Shown here: positions 47,386 through 61,965 of the stretch, in pieces
How the letters are laid out: each line of letters starts with the position of its first letter
Position numbering within the stretch: position 1 is the stretch's first letter
Assembly (NCBI GenBank): GCA_013399895.1
Contig: VXBA01005117.1
Span: forward strand, 2,247,075 to 2,311,074
Direction of reading: 5' to 3'
DNA from: Serilophus lunatus
Taxonomy: Eukaryota; Chordata; Aves; Passeriformes; Eurylaimidae
Length of the DNA stretch: 64,000 nucleotides
Notes under the pieces: model-generated
Databases searched by the model: none
Seen by the model: only the letters and a program-made list of their open reading frames with translations
Told to the model about the DNA's origin: nothing
Translations under genes and position numbers: made by a program

Positions 47386-50300
47386 GTCTTTTATCCTTCA
47401 AAATTTACTATTTCAGATTTTGTAGCAGTTTCAACAGTTCTCAACCTGTACCCAGGGCCTGAATGTGGGGTTTGGCCTGAGAGAGTCAAGGACATCTCAG
47501 TAATTGCCAAGAGCTTTCTCAGCAGTGGGAGTGAGCAAAATACTTTTTTAATGTCATCTCCTGGATTGGAGGACGTTCCCCACAGGCACCCCCCAGTTCC
47601 TTGGAATCATGGTAGAAGTGCTGAGTTCTGCTGCTCTGTGGTCATGGGCAGTTTGGCACCTCCCACCCCTCACTGTGCAGCTCCTGGCTCCTCATTTTTG
47701 GAGCAATCAAAAGAAATTTTGCTGTTTCCCCACTGAGGGGCTGAGCCAGCTCTGACACAGGGAGGATTTTCAGGTGCAATAACTGCTTCTGAAGGAGAGA
47801 AAGGCTGAGGAAAACATTCCTCTTGCCCACCAAGGCAGATGAATTTTGTATAGTGTAATATTTGTATTTTATTTTTTGAATAAATTCATGTTCTAAACCA
47901 AATGCCCAAGGATCTTTCAATTAGTTCTGCAATTCTTACATTTATTCAATACCTATCAGGAAAACTCCTATTAAAGACAGGAGGTAATTTGGGGTAAATA
48001 TCACTTACTGATGGGCTACTTTGGGTCTATATTTGAGGCATTTGTGATACATTTTAATATTTAGCATTTGAAAAATTAGATTGCCAGATTTTTAATGATG
48101 CTACTACTAGTTGAGCCATTTTCCTGTCTTCAAAAATTAAAAACATTTCAATATTTAAAATAACTATACTGTTCATTTTAAGGCATATGTTACTGCATAT
48201 GTTTGTAGCTCTGTTTTGCTGAATGTGTAAGATTTTTATTTTTTTTGGCATATATTAGTATTTCATTCTGAACCTGGGGGAATGAATGTTTAGAGTCACT
48301 GTTTGAATTCATTTTAGGTCTGATTGTTAAGAGCTCCTCTGGGAGGAATCCCAAGGAGGTATAAATGGAAAAAAAGGTAGGAGAAGAAAGAAAGGCAGAT
48401 GGTGGAAACAATGGCACTTTTTTATTATTTTTTTTTTTAGATCATTGATTTGGTACAGAGGAGACTGTGTGCTATAAATCCTTTATATACTCCACACTCA
48501 TTTTCAGTGATACAAATACCTTACTTTTTCATTCTTACAATGAATTCTGTGCCATGAAATTTAGCTAATAAAAAACTGAATTATTTACTTTCTCTCATCA
48601 TCTTGTAAAGGAATGAGCATCTCAAACTCTCAGATAATTTTGGCAGATTCATAGAGTTTTTCTGCAGCAGCAGCAAACTGATGGTGCCTTTCAGAGATCT
48701 TAGATTATTTTATTCATTTATCTTGTTTATTTTTAGAATCTTTGCAATAACAATTTTTTTTTAGAATTCCTATTAAATTGCTCTTGTTTATGCATTTGAA
48801 ATTTATGGGGTTTTTCTTCACAAATAAACAATAACTCCTCAGAAAGGAAGAAATATAGGTGTCCCTAAAAATAAACTGGTAAACACTGAATGAACTTGGT
48901 ATTTTTCCCCTGGCACCAGTATTTTGTTACTTGTACAATTCTGGTCAGCAGAAGTAAACCATGTGTTCACTGTATTACATTTGTCAATGATCATATCTTA
49001 AAACCAAATTATCAGGACACTTAACAAGTTGTATAATAAATATTTCCACCATATCTTCCAAGTAACCTGAAGTGGGATCACTGCTCTAAAGAGAAAGTGC
49101 CCTGTAATTAATTCCATAGGGAATTTTTCCTTCTCACATCCCCCCAGAACAGAATTAAAATTTAAAACACTTAAATTTAGCAGAAATATTTTGATGTCAG
49201 TATGTCACTCAACATTCCTTGCCCCTTAACCATGAGATATTTTTTCCAAGTCACATCAGATAAAAGGGAAAATCTCACAGTGAGCTTCCAGCATTCAAAA
49301 AACAGATTTCAGTTTTATTTTTGCAAGCCATATAAAATGACTAAATTCCATTTTCTACATCTATATTCTGACAGGCAGAAAAGCTGTAGGTTTGTGGGTT
49401 ATTATTTTTCCCAAATTCTTCCTGTTCAATCCAAGGAGCTCATTACTGAGACTGATATGAAGTTGTTATTAATACCAAGTGTGTCCATTTCATATTAAAT
49501 GTATTATTCTGGCAGAAGAATATTTTCATCTCCAGATCACAGCAAAAGTAATTAAAATTCAAGGCATTAATTATACTTTAATTAAACCAAACCATATTTC
49601 ATAGGATTGTTTTGGCACTCTAAGGAAGAAGTCTGTCTCCTCTACAGCCTGTGAGGTGGTTATGACAAATTATAAAGTCACCAAAGCCAAGTAGAACTGT
49701 TCCAGTCAATTAAGTGTGTCTGTGAAGGAATATCTACAGTATGTAAGCAGCGGGCAAAATAAAATGGGATTTTGAACTTTTTCAGGCTTAATCAACCATT
49801 GCTTAAATAAAAATAATGAAATTTGTTCTATTTTCTCTCCATGCAGTTTTGAGAAGTCCATTGGTTTTGGCTGGGCCAGTAACTATTGACCTGTTAGACA
49901 TTAGTGACACATCTATTGGTCTGTTCATTTAGGTTCCTCTAAATGAAGTGGCTCAAAGCATTGCTTCTCTGTATGAGAAAAATGTGTGTAAAAGCAGAAA
50001 ACAGGCTAAAACTTAGAGCACACACCACTTTGGAACTTAATGGGCCTTTGTTTTACTTCTTTTGTCTTCAATGTTTTCTTCAATATTTTTGCATCCAAAT
50101 GTAGATGTGATGTATAAATGTTCGTGATTAGAAATGAAATTGTATGTTTCTTTAGAGACAAAAAATATTCATGTGTGGGAGTTTGGAGAGGCTTTTTTTT
50201 TTTTTNTTGATGAGTTTTTAGGGATTTTTTTATTTTTCTCCAGGGTGTAAGTGTTTACTGCAAAGCTTGCTGCCAGCAGACAGGCAGTTTTCCCAAGGAT

Positions 50301-50915
50301 CCTGCCATGACATAGGGGATTGGAGCAGAGTGACTGGTCTATGCTGTAAGTAGGTGACAGAGGGTGTTGCTTCTCATGCCCAGGTTTTAAAGTCTACACT
50401 TCAGTGAGCAAGAGATATAAACATGTAAATTGACTATTGGGATTTGTACTCTCTTTGAGTTTTGGTCTTTGTCTATAAAAGACTCCTGTAATGGTTGATG
50501 TGCAAATAGTGGTGGGTACAATGAGCACACCTTGATGTGGCTGCTGAGAACCTTTAATCAGTGGTGCAGAATTTCACATCATCTTTTACAGGCTTAAATA
50601 GTTGTAGATAAGACTTACAAAGTGGTAGTTATCTGACTTCTATCTGTACTGAAATTAGTGAGGTGAATAATTGATCCTCATGGGACTACTCAAGGGGAAT
50701 ATCTTTCTCTTGTATATGAAAGAACTTAGATATTTCCAAAGCAAACATGAAAATGGACAGGCTACACAAAAATGTGTGAAATATGAAGCTGTGCAAAGTA
50801 TTGACAAGGTAATGGTCAGGTCATGCTTGAAAATCTTAGTCAGAACATCATATTTAACTCTGGTAACTAGGAATAAGTCCCTATTTGAGTAAGCATGGGG
50901 CTGTTAGGGTACATC

Positions 50916-50974
50916 CAACAAACTCCAGCTCTCTTTCTCGTGGTGACAGTGAAGTTCCAGAGCTCAGTTTGTTG
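50916..50974. repeat. Imperfect inverted repeat, 16-17-bp arms, 26-base loop
   Basis: Left arm CAACAAACTCCAGCTCT (50916-50932) pairs with right arm AGAGCTCAGTTTGTTG (50959-50974): 9 pairs, a small mismatch/bulge, then 6 pairs. No flanking duplication or transposon body was recognised. Confidence 0.8.
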
Positions 50975-51591
50975 TGAATGACTGCTATTCATGTGGATGA
51001 TGCTTCCCGTAAATTAGCTTTTCGTGGGAAATGGAGCTAGACACTGCCAAAAGTATTTCTTTTCAGACTGGTATGGATATTTTGGAACTCTATATAAAAG
51101 GATTTTAAGGTGTATCAGCCCCAAGTGCAGCCAAATATAACTGGATGTAACAGTTCAAGTCACATCTGAGCTTTAGTGTTCAGCACATGAGCAGGGTGGT
51201 CCAAAGTGGATCCACATCAAGGATTCTCCTGTAGCTGCAGCAGAATAAATTCTGCCAGTGAGTCAGGATAGAAAAAGGACAAGTGGCTTAGCAGACAGTT
51301 TGTCACAGCTCACTGAACACTTCCTGTTCCTAAAACTTCCAAGAAATTTCTAATTAACATTTGCATACACATTCATTATAGCACTTGCATGGTGTATGAC
51401 AATGGCTGCAAAGGGATTTGAACACTGATGCTCAGTAATATGAAAAATCCCATATTATTTCTTTGTAATTTTTCCTAATAGTCTCAGTTATTTCCCAAGA
51501 TTCTCATACCTGAAAGTACTTAATGAGTAAGTCTGACTCTGTTCAGTGGAACCGAGCTTTTTAAGTGGAAATTACATAAAAGATGCAGATT

Positions 51592-51620
51592 GATTTAAAG
51601 CTTTAAAAAGCTTTGAAATC
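51592..51620. repeat. Small AT-rich hairpin
   Basis: GATTTAAAGCTT pairs with AAGCTTTGAAATC except for one bulged base, with a TAAA-like loop. Low information. Confidence 0.6.
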
Positions 51621-51910
51621 TATTATGGGAGAATTTTTTCTGTGATATTTGCATGAACCTACCATGTTGTTGAACTTTTGATTCAATCCTTTTGTATGAG
51701 AGTCTCTGATTCTTATTTTTTTCTTTTGAAAGAGGAATTGATTAGCTGAGAAAGATCAACATATATTTTGTAAATTGATTAATTATTTAATGTTATGGTT
51801 TCAGTTTTCTGAATCTATACAGCATGGATAAGTCATATTACATCATATAAACACCTTCTTGCTGCCATTCCATCTTGCTTTGCTAATTTAGAGTACATTT
51901 AGTGAACATT

Positions 51911-52044
51911 TGGAATCATTAAGGTTGAAAAAGACCTCCAAGATTAAGTCCAATCTTTGACTGAATGGCCCCATTGCCCACTAAAACATATTGTAAAGTG
52001 CCACCTCTACTCATTTTTTAACACCTCCAGGATGGTGATTCCAC
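51911..52044 (-). mobile_element. CR1 LINE 3' end, antisense
   Basis: TGGAATCATTAAGGTTGAAA, AAGACCTCCAAGATTAAGTC-CAATC, GCCCACTAAAACATATTGTA-AAGTGCCACC, and ACACCTCCAGGATGGTGATT-CCACCATCAC. The order and spacing match the songbird-type CR1 3' end. It stops before the CCTGTTCCA segment. Confidence 0.93.
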
Positions 52045-55000
52045 CATCACATTAAAAACCCCCCATTTTGAAAGTCCTGATTATGGAAAATTCTCATAAA
52101 CTCTGAAATATTACCAGAGAGAAAGTCAAAATACAGAGACTGATTGAGTAGACATTTAGAGTTTTGAGCAAAGCTTTTTCATCACCAAGAGCAATTACAG
52201 GGATGAACATTTAAATCTAATATTTTGTGGCTTAGCATGTTATTGCTTACAGATACGATATTCTTTCATATGTTCTTTATCTGCTGGAGGTAGCTCCATG
52301 TTTATCCCCTACTTTTGATTTGATATCCTCTAACTTTTTCTTTAATACTGTTGCTTGTACAATGGAAAGAGACTTTGTGGATTAATTTAGTTGTAGACTA
52401 GTTTTCTTGCTCAAGTCCTCGGATTTTGCCCTTAAACATCTTAAATCTCCTGTTTAAGTCATGAACAGAACATAAAACTTCCATGAAAGAAAATGTTGAG
52501 GTTGCTATCCAAGGCTACATGAAATATTCAACTGAAGGTTAAAGGGGAATCCTCCAAACAGAAATGCAGAGATGTCTGGCCATGTGAGAAGAGATAAAAG
52601 GCTATTTTAGAGTGAAAGCTTTTCCAACATGTGTGTGAGCAGGACTGCAATGACTCCTTGGATGTGACTCAGAGCTGTGTCTATTTAATTAGACAGGAAA
52701 ATTGTGACACAGTCATGACATATGCCTTAGAATAACAGGACTGTGGAGCAATTTGCATTGAATATCAGAGAGGTAGCAGAAGAGAAAGTGAAGCATAAAC
52801 TTGAAATTATTTATTTTTTTATTAGAAAATAGCTTTTCCCCCCCCCTTTATAGTATATGAATCTTTACTATTTTTTGAGTCCTTTTCTTCCTTCTGGAAC
52901 TGGTTGTCTCTTCATGGCCAAAGATAAAACTGCCTGTGAAGTTAGCAAAGCCTGTTAAATAAGCTGTCAAAACATGAACTGTTTCGTACCTTGGAGCTCA
53001 GTAAGAAAGACAATTTCATACAACTTCAAATTAAAGTCTTTCAGTGTCACCTCCTTGGAAAGCCTGGAGATAAATTGCATGCAGCTCCTGTTCATTATGA
53101 TGCACCTGTAGGCTATCCAGTTTCAATAAGAAATGATGAGAGAAAGATCACAGGGTAGCAAAGGCAGCTTGATAAAAGGGAGTATTTTTTCTTCAGGAGC
53201 ATGTTTTAAATTAAAATGAAAAGATTATAAATGGGGTTCATAGAGTTATAGCAGGATTTGGGTAGATCCATGTCAGACATCTCTTGGTGTGGGAGAGAAT
53301 CCTGAGTTTCAGATATGTGAGAAAATAGCACTTTGAGTGAAAACTCCTGTACTTCAGAGCAAGTGTTAGAATTGCTATCTTTGCACTTCTAGCAAGGGCT
53401 CTCTTCTGAAGTCTGACTAAAAGTAAGTTTTCATTTGATGAGAATTTTGCGTTAATTCCATGTGTAAACTGCATTTCATTTGCACACGTGACCATGGAGA
53501 ACTGACTGAAAGGCACAAAAATTAGATGCTGGAAGAAGCAGGTGCTACATTTCAGTAGGAATAGTTTCATCTTAAAGCTGAGAGCTCTGACCATCATTTT
53601 CTTTGAAATTCAGCTGCTTGACATGGAAGTCAAGGGGCAAACTGGGAATATTGGGTTCTTATTTACCTATTTGATTTGAACAAGTTTGCTTGAATATCTC
53701 CATGCCAGAGGCAAGGACTCGTTTGATTTGTACATGTATTTCTAGATTAGTAGTGCCTATGACCAAAGGAAAATTTTTTGGTACATAAATACAAGCAAAA
53801 GCCTATCATTTGAACTGTGAGAGCTGCACCAGTCTGAATTTGCTGAAGCACTAATGAGTACTGACATCTTAGAAATGACCTAACTGTAGAGCAGGGATTC
53901 CTTGTAGAAGTTTTAACATTTGTAAATACAAATTATATCATTTGGAGTAAAAATGTTAATGGTATTGATTTCTACAAAGCAAATGTCTGAATATAAAGTG
54001 ATATTGATATTTAGGAACGATGCCTAACGAAGAAAACTTGCTGTTGGTTGCACAGGGAACTGCCAGCAGAGAGTAAGAGACAAAGCTGGAAAAGAAATAA
54101 TGAATGTTAACCCTGTAGTTATGAAGTGGAACAACTCAGCTTCCTGAAAGAACCCAGAACAAACCCAATTTTGGTTGGATTGGCTCTTTTGCTGTTTTAA
54201 GAGGCTCCCAAAGTCACTTGGTACCAAACTAATACAGCCTCTTGTCCCATATGTGGCATCATAGCACTAAGAACAGCTCTCTTTTTTGTAGTTTTGAAAT
54301 TATCTAGAGGCCAGCTTTAAGGATCATTGAAACATGAGCTCAAATATGACAGTTTTTTTCCAGAATATTTTTCAAGGAAAGGCCTATGTATGCTTTACAA
54401 AACAGCAGGACCTGCTTCAAGATTAGATTTGCTATGGAAATACATTTATCTGATGTTGCATCTGAGGTGGGAAGGATTACAGTGTGACTGATGAACAGCA
54501 CTGAAAGTCTTATCTTTCATCTATAACCAGAGGAGCTGAGCCACAACTCCTCATTTCCCATGTTTTCTTATCTGCTCTGATATCTCATGCATCACAATTT
54601 CTGACTGATTACTCATTTTATCCTTACATTAAGCATGCACAAAAGCCCCTATAATTATTGAATCCCTGTGTTTACAGCTCCTGCTGTTTGTTATCCAAGT
54701 GTCTCATCCGGATATTTGCTGGCCTGCAAATCCTCTTGGGATATGTGGTGAGAAGGAAGCTACCTAAGTGGATAAATAATTGGCTAAAGCCAGAAACAAG
54801 AGGTGGGAGTGCAAAGCCATCTTTAACCTTGAGGGAAGTTATTAGTAGATTTACACAAGGCTTTGTGCTTGGAACTTTCTGTTATGAATGTTGGACAATC
54901 AGGAAAAGGATTTGAATTCCACGTTGTTAACTTTTTCTGCTGATGCTGAGCAGCAGGGTATTGGAGATGAGAACTAAAAGTCAGCAAAGCTCAGTAACTG

Positions 55001-58000
55001 GGAAATAAAATGGCCCATGAGATTCAATACAGAGAGATGTCAAATTATGGAATGATGGGCTCTGAGTTGTGTGTTACTGTCCAGGAGCCAAATCCTGGGT
55101 TAGGATTGTAATCTCATGAAAATATAAATGTAATCCCCCCCTTCTCCACACACACACACANATTATAAATAGCTCTGGGGATATTCAGAGGTGTGCTTGC
55201 TCTGCTGTTCCACACTTATGCTGATATTTGATTGTGGTCACTGTGACAAGAAACCTTTGGTGTCCCCACAGTGACCACCCTGGTGTTGTCCCAGTGACAG
55301 ACCCTGCTGTGTGACTCAGTGTTTTGAAGATAGACTTGGATTCAAAAAGAACCCTAAACCAGTATAAGACAAATGAAAAACAGTGTAACACAAGTAAATG
55401 AGCAAGTCTTACATTTCTAATTTCAGGCTGAATTTATGGAGTGAAAAGAGGAACTTGCAGCAGATTTCTCTGTGCAGAGATAAAATAAAACCCAAACACG
55501 TATTGAGTTCTTGTATAAAAAATGGGTCTTGTTCTCCTGGGTGTAAGCCATGTGCATTTTATAAATGCATACTCTGGTAAAAAAAGTAATTAGATCAAGC
55601 ATAAAGATCTATGTACCACCTCAATAATACATACTAAAGCAAGACATGAGTCATATTTAAGTTTAAAAAACCCACACAACATAGCAAAGGAAATATCAGA
55701 GGTTTCTTTATTTGTTTAAGTCCTTCCCTTCTTGAATTCAGAAATAGCATTTATAATTAATTTTCTAGTTATATTGACTTTGTTGCAGCCAACAAAACCA
55801 AATGAAATAGAAGGATGGCAAACAGAATAGCTTGGAGTACTAATGTAAGAATTCCTCTTATTTTTTATGCCTTTCAGCTGAGTTCAAAGATTAATGCTGT
55901 AAACACAGTTCAAATGTATCAACTGGTAGAAAATTAATTATGAATATACTTTGAGTAGAGATTATTTAACTTTAGCAGTTTTGAATATAGAACAAACAGG
56001 AATGAAAATTATTATCGTTATGAATGCCAACAAAAGAAAGACATTGAAAGGACCTGAAAACAGTCGTGGCTGTGACATGTTCTGTGGGTTTGCCAAAGAA
56101 AATGAGGGCTTTTTGTTGCTTCTCAGGAGTAGAAAGCCATTGGTTTTCCCCACAGAGCTAAAAGTAGATGGGATTTTAAAGGCAGTATTTTTACCTTGAT
56201 GGTTTTTAAAGTTAGATTAAATTTTTAGTTTAGGTTCTGAGCATCATCTGTAGTTTATCTGCTACTTGGCCTGGGTCAAACCCCTTAGGGTTAAGGTTTT
56301 ATTGATCTTCCTGATGGATGTCCTCCACTGTAGGGTGAATTGCTGTTTAAGCAATAAATACTTTTTAAAGTATATTCCCTATAGTGAGGGAAGAGTGACT
56401 TTAGGGAAGACTAAAAAACTCGACAGCTTGGATGAATTTCTAAGCATTTGTTGCTATGGCTGTAATTAAAATCCTGAATGATAATCAAGCTTTTAGGCCA
56501 ACTCATGCCATCCATAAAAAAAAACACATACCAAATTATTCAAAAAAATTGTCTTCAACACATTTAGTTGTTTATCAAAACAAATACTGATGTAAATACT
56601 GCCTAGATTTTGTTAATTTTATTCCCACCAATATACCAGAGAACATTCTTTCAGAATATTAACGTCTTTATGTAAATTAGGAAAGGGATTTAGAAAGAAC
56701 TTTGCTGTTGCAAACCATTAATCTGTTCTGTGGTGCAAAGAGATCCAATTTCAACTGATTTCAGGATGCTAATCCTAGTTACTGTCATTATTAACTGATT
56801 CTTTAGAAGGGAGCAAGGTTTGTTGCTCATGGCTTGCAAGACCCATATTTTCAAATGGAAAATTTTCCTGTGGATCTCATTCAAGAAATACTTAAAATTT
56901 CCAATCAGAACCAATTTTTGTTCTTGCTTTCAGCAGTCCTGTGCGCAAGGACTCGTTTGTCATGTGCTTTCTAATTCACCAGACGCCGAGAGAGGTTGGA
57001 TTTTTTCACACCAAAATGGAGGGATGACAGAAACATTGTTCAGGGAACACTTGTTTTGCTCTCTGAGAAACAGTTTTTATTCCATCACTGAGGCTTTCTA
57101 TGGACATTCATCTCAAAGGCTTATGGACTGGCATTTATTTAGCCCACCAAATTCAAACTGCTGAAGGGAGGTTTTGCTGGTCCATTGCCAGGCCCGTTCC
57201 TAGACCAAAATATTCCTAAGTGGTTTGAAGTTAGACCACAGCAGAAAATGTCAGCTTCTCTGTCCTTTTACAGGTTCTCTTATGCCATTATATGGGGATA
57301 TTTCTTGCAGAATAAAATTAATTTTGTCCTTTCTACCATTCTTCAATCCTGAGAGTGCAAAGAAAACCAGAAAGAAGCCTTGTTATTCCTGATCATGGCA
57401 CTAATAGCCCTAATAATCCTGAAATAATCTTTCTTTTGGTCTTTGTGTGTCAACAAAGATCAACTTGGAGGTTTTTAAAAACAAAACGGCTGTTAATATT
57501 TGTATTAATGCCTTCGGAACAAATACAAAAGTAACTTAGTAAGTCAAATATATATGCATTGCATACTTAAGGCAATTTTTCCCCAAATATTTTCATTATT
57601 TTACAAAAATTATATATCTGACAGGAAGGAGGTAGCAGCCTATTCTCACATGGTTTGGGCTAATCATTCCAAGTTCAAAGGTGTGCAGGGCACAATATGT
57701 TGTAGAGAAGTTATTGCCAGGTTTGTACTTTCAACACAGTGATGATGTTTGTTGTGTGAGATTTGGTGAAAGTAAGTCTCTCTAATGAAATTTTCTTGTT
57801 TGAAGTGTTTCTATAGATAGAAGAATCAGTTAAGGAATAAATCTACCAAGCTACTGAGAAAAAATTGGAGGAAGTAGAGAATTCTTCCAAACAAGCCGTC
57901 AGGAAGCTGTTGTGGAGCCTTCCAGCGAGAGTGAGCTCTGCAACAATGGCTGTAAGAAAAAAGAGCTACTGAAAACCCTCTTTGGCTTTAAAAATATAAA

Positions 58001-61000
58001 AATACAACCCTGTAAGCTCAGAGACAGGCAGCAGCACATTTCAAGGAAAAGGACCTCCAAGGTGCAGGATGAGGTTTAGAAGTTGTTGTTCTGAAGCTTC
58101 ACACTCTTGGCCGAAGCAGGGAGGCAGTGGGTTGTGTTCACACCATGAACACCAAGGCAGCGGAAAGGCTGGGTTTATTTGCTGAGCCTTTGTGTGCAGC
58201 ACACTGAGCTGGGAGTTGAGCACAGGAGAGCACGTTCAGTCTGTGTGATGGTGCTGAACTCTCCGAGCAGGGCAGGGTTGGGATGAGGGGAACCATGGGA
58301 CACACAGTAATGGTTCCATAACCACAGGTTTCCTGGGTCTGCTCTGTGTGCCTCTAAGACAGTAAAATGGGTTGTTTTCGAACAATGAGTTTTCTGAATG
58401 AAACAATTCCCTTTAAACATAAGCCAGCCCATTTCCTATTACAACATAATAATAACAAACCTATTGGTCCCTCTTAAAATATAGCTATAACATTTATAAA
58501 TCTATTGTGACTTAACTCTTCCCACAGCAGGAACAGTACTGACAGGCAATTAAAATGCTGAAGGAGAAATTAACTCTGGGAGCAGATGAACCAAACAGAT
58601 GAAAGAAGTCTAATTATTCCTTATCTAGGAAATACTTCTTCAAACAAAATAGATTTGAAAGAGGCCTCACTGAGATGTTTACATGGAGAGAAAATGGTTC
58701 CTTAAATGACTGAATTCTTATTTCTTAGATTTTCAAATAAGGCCTTCAACTGTTTGATTCCTCTTGAAAGTTAATTCTCTTTCAGGAATTCAGTGAGAGA
58801 TACCAGCAAAATAATTTTCCATATCTATTGAAGCAACAGAGGACTTAAATCTACTTTATGAAGATATTTCCAAACATTGCATTATTGCAAGAAAGTAAAT
58901 GTCACATAAAATACATTCCTTCTGCTTCCATCTTTTGGTGAATAAGGAAGCACAGCTATATTTTTAGCATTTTTTAGTAGTTGTCTTTTTTTTCTGACTT
59001 GGGAAGAATAGAGCTACTGGCTTAAGAAAACAATTCTAGGATGAGAATAATTATCCAAAAGCCAAGGATAATTGTTCCAACTTGCTGGTAAAGGTTTTCA
59101 TGTCTCTAGTAGATTATATCATGGAATAATATATTTGATCTCACTTCTAGAAGGAGATTTTATATTACTAGGAATGGAAATGGAGATAGATAGTAGTTTT
59201 ATTTCCTGTGTTTTCCAATTCTACCAGTTCTGTTCATTCCCAGTTCTGTCTTTATGAAGATGTCTGTGACCAAATAAAAGAGCTATTGGCCTGTGCATCC
59301 CTAGAGATCTCACTTCTGGTACAGCTTTTCTAGTGTGTTAAAGTCAAGTTCAAAAATTAATTATTTGAAGGTGGTATATTACAAAATATCTGGCACCGGT
59401 CTCTATCAACAATACCAATTTCATTTTCATGGCCCTTTTTTCTGACCATCTCAAGTAATACCCCAATGCATTGGGATTTAAAGGAATTCAGTTTTAAGCT
59501 TTTTGTGGTCACGTGTTTACTATTTTTAGACAAATACTCAAGTTGAATTTTATAACTTAATTGCTGAAAGAACTTCTTTGAAGCATGACCTGAGTTTACT
59601 TCTGTGTATGAATATTATATGAAAGGATTAAGACTGGCCTTTGGAAAGCAATCCTAGTTCTCTTACAAGACACTATTACTTTTCTCAGGCAGCTTTGATC
59701 TGCTGTTCTTTAAAACCAGGCAGCTTTTTTTTCTTTAATAGAGGTTTTGTACTGGATATCTGCTTAGGCAACTAAGTGATGTATTCAAATTCTTAATTAA
59801 CATTTAGTGAAAGACTCTAATCCATACGAGATGAATAAACAACCAAATATGAATAAATTAGACTAACTCATAGTAATAATAACTAACTCAGAATAACTGA
59901 GTAACAGATGAATAATAAATGCTGTGCTCCAAACAGTAAAAATATTGCTGTCAGCAAAGAACAGAATTTCTGAGAAAGTACTGAAACCCTGTTTCCAAAA
60001 AGCCTCCAGACATTTTCTAGGGTTATGTAAGAATTGCTCCTTCTGTATTTCTGCCTCTGCTCAGCTTTGCTGTCACACAGTTCGCTGCTCATTGCCAACC
60101 ACTCTCATCATTTCCACTCACTTCAGTCACACCAAAGGCTTTACAACAGTCAGAAACTCTGGTGTGTGTCCAGAAAATGTGGAGTTTCTGTCCTGCCTCT
60201 CTACTCCTCTGCAAGCTGCTTGTTGCCATTGAGGATCAGCTAGAGAGGAGGAAAGATTTTGCAGGACTGATTAAAAGAATGAGGCAGGCAAACAGAGAAA
60301 GGCAGTAATTGAAAAATGTGGCAGCATTCCTGCCAGGTGTGCTGTGGGAAGGGATGTCCTAAGGGATTTGGGATGACAAGGTTCTGATCCAGCAGAGTGG
60401 AAAGAATTGTTGTCAAGTCTGAATTAAGAGCAGTTAGTTAAATGCTGAGAAAAAAAGGAACTAGTTTAACTAGTTAGGGAAAAAAAATACATGGATGTAT
60501 CCTTCTGATTTCACCCCACAAAGCATTCAGATGTGTTTCACCCAAGTCCCACTGAACAGTCTTGTACATAAAATAAAAAAGCACGTTGGTGACTTTCTGA
60601 CAGATGGATTAAGTCAGCATTCAAAAGTGGCATATGGAAAAATTTTTAATTTGTTTTAAAGACACTTTTTCATTATGCCTTCCAAAACAAGAATGGGAAT
60701 TAAGACAGGAACTCATCAAATTTCCAATTACTTGCAGATCCTATCCCCACAGGTGCAAAAGTTCCTGTAGCCATTATAGGTTATTTATCTGCTATGGGTT
60801 ATCTTGCCTGCTCTACACCATTATCTCTGCCTATCACTGCTCCCTGCTTTATGACCTACAGCAAAGAGTTTGCTGGCTGGATTACATGAGTAGCTTCAAT
60901 ATGCTCCTGGTATCTCTAGAGACTCATTGTGTGTGATATCAGCTCTCACAAGCTGATAACGGTGTCACATGTACTTTTCCATTTTGATGTAGTGTAATAC

Positions 61001-61885
61001 AAGCTGTTATACAAGTTTTCATGTCTCAGGCTTTTTGATACAGTACATTTATTTTGTAATTCGAAGGGTTCTCAGACACCAAAATGAACCAGAGAAGTGT
61101 TGACAGCATGAACAGTAGGCACAAGGAAAAAAAGCAAAAGCTGGAACTGAAAGAGAGTATTGGATTTTAATTAGTTTTCAGTATCTGATTTCTAAAAAAA
61201 AAATTTAAAAAGTTAAGATATTTAAATCCCTCAAACTAAAAGCTGAACTAGTATCTGCATTGTAATTTGCTTTTCTCTTTGGATTTTGCTGGGATTGGGA
61301 GATGTTGGTGCTCCTTTGCACCTACCCATGTCAGACAGTAAATGACACCAAATCTTCATGTGCCAGGTGGCCTCTGAGAGTCACAAACTGTTTTCCTCTC
61401 CAAGATCTACGACCTATGGTAGTTCAAAGAACAGGGAGAATGTTTCCCTCTGGTAGAAACATCATTCCTTTCAGTGCCTATCCAATTTGTGATATTGTCC
61501 AGTTATTTTCTCCACTATTGATGAACCAGACTCTGCAGACACGTGTCTGGATCAGTCATAAGTCATACAAGCCTCCATAGCTCAGGTGAGTCCTCACTGA
61601 TTTCCTCTGTAAGACTCCTAAGCAGGTAGATTATTGGTTTACTTTCACAATTCTTATGCTTAAGATAGAAACAAATAATAGAAAACATTCTTATCCCTAA
61701 TTGTGGTGAACATGTGCTGATGATTATTAACTGTTGCTAATTGAAAATCTGATATTTAAGTATTTATTATATTCAGTATTTATTGCAGTGTCATCTTTTA
61801 TGTAAGAGTGTCATCTGTTATTTTTTGCCTGACTATGTCTTATTTTGTTAAGACTCAATTTTAGCCATTATTTCATAGATGACTC
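52045..61885. other. Intergenic stretch, no gene seen
   Basis: Nearly 10 kb without a recognisable exon, RNA gene or large repeat. It holds a C9 run at 52838-52846, a (CA)7 tract ending at an N (55147-55161), and a GC-richer patch at 57890-58350 with unfamiliar short frames. Confidence 0.6.
55147..55161. repeat. (CA)7 microsatellite ending in an N
   Basis: Seven CA units are followed by a single undetermined base, so the true repeat length is uncertain in this assembly. Confidence 0.9.
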
Positions 61886-61965
61886 TGCTTCCAACAGGAA
61901 GGTTGGGCTGGATCATCTAGGACATCCAGAGGATGTTCCCAGCCTGAATTATTCTGTAATTCTAA
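61886..61965 (+). mobile_element. CR1 LINE 3' tail fragment
   Basis: AAGGTTGGGCTGGATCATCT, then CCAGAGGATGTTCCCAGCCT and ATTATTCTGTAATTCTAAG, matching the final 70-80 bases of CR1 (GGTTGG...GATGATCT...CCAGAGGT...TTCTGTGATTCT) with changes. Confidence 0.8.

Larger units (their letters stand above)
44155..51910. other. Intergenic stretch, no gene seen
   Basis: It contains a bulged hairpin at 44369-44397, AT-rich simple sequence at 46057-46156, 46598-46629 and 47255-47385, one isolated N at 50206, and an inverted repeat at 50916-50974. GC-richer patches at 45210-45400, 46680-46870 and 47440-47780 have open frames but no recognisable protein or CR1 words. A 161-codon frame at 45213-45698 begins at TTG. 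Confidence 0.6.
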
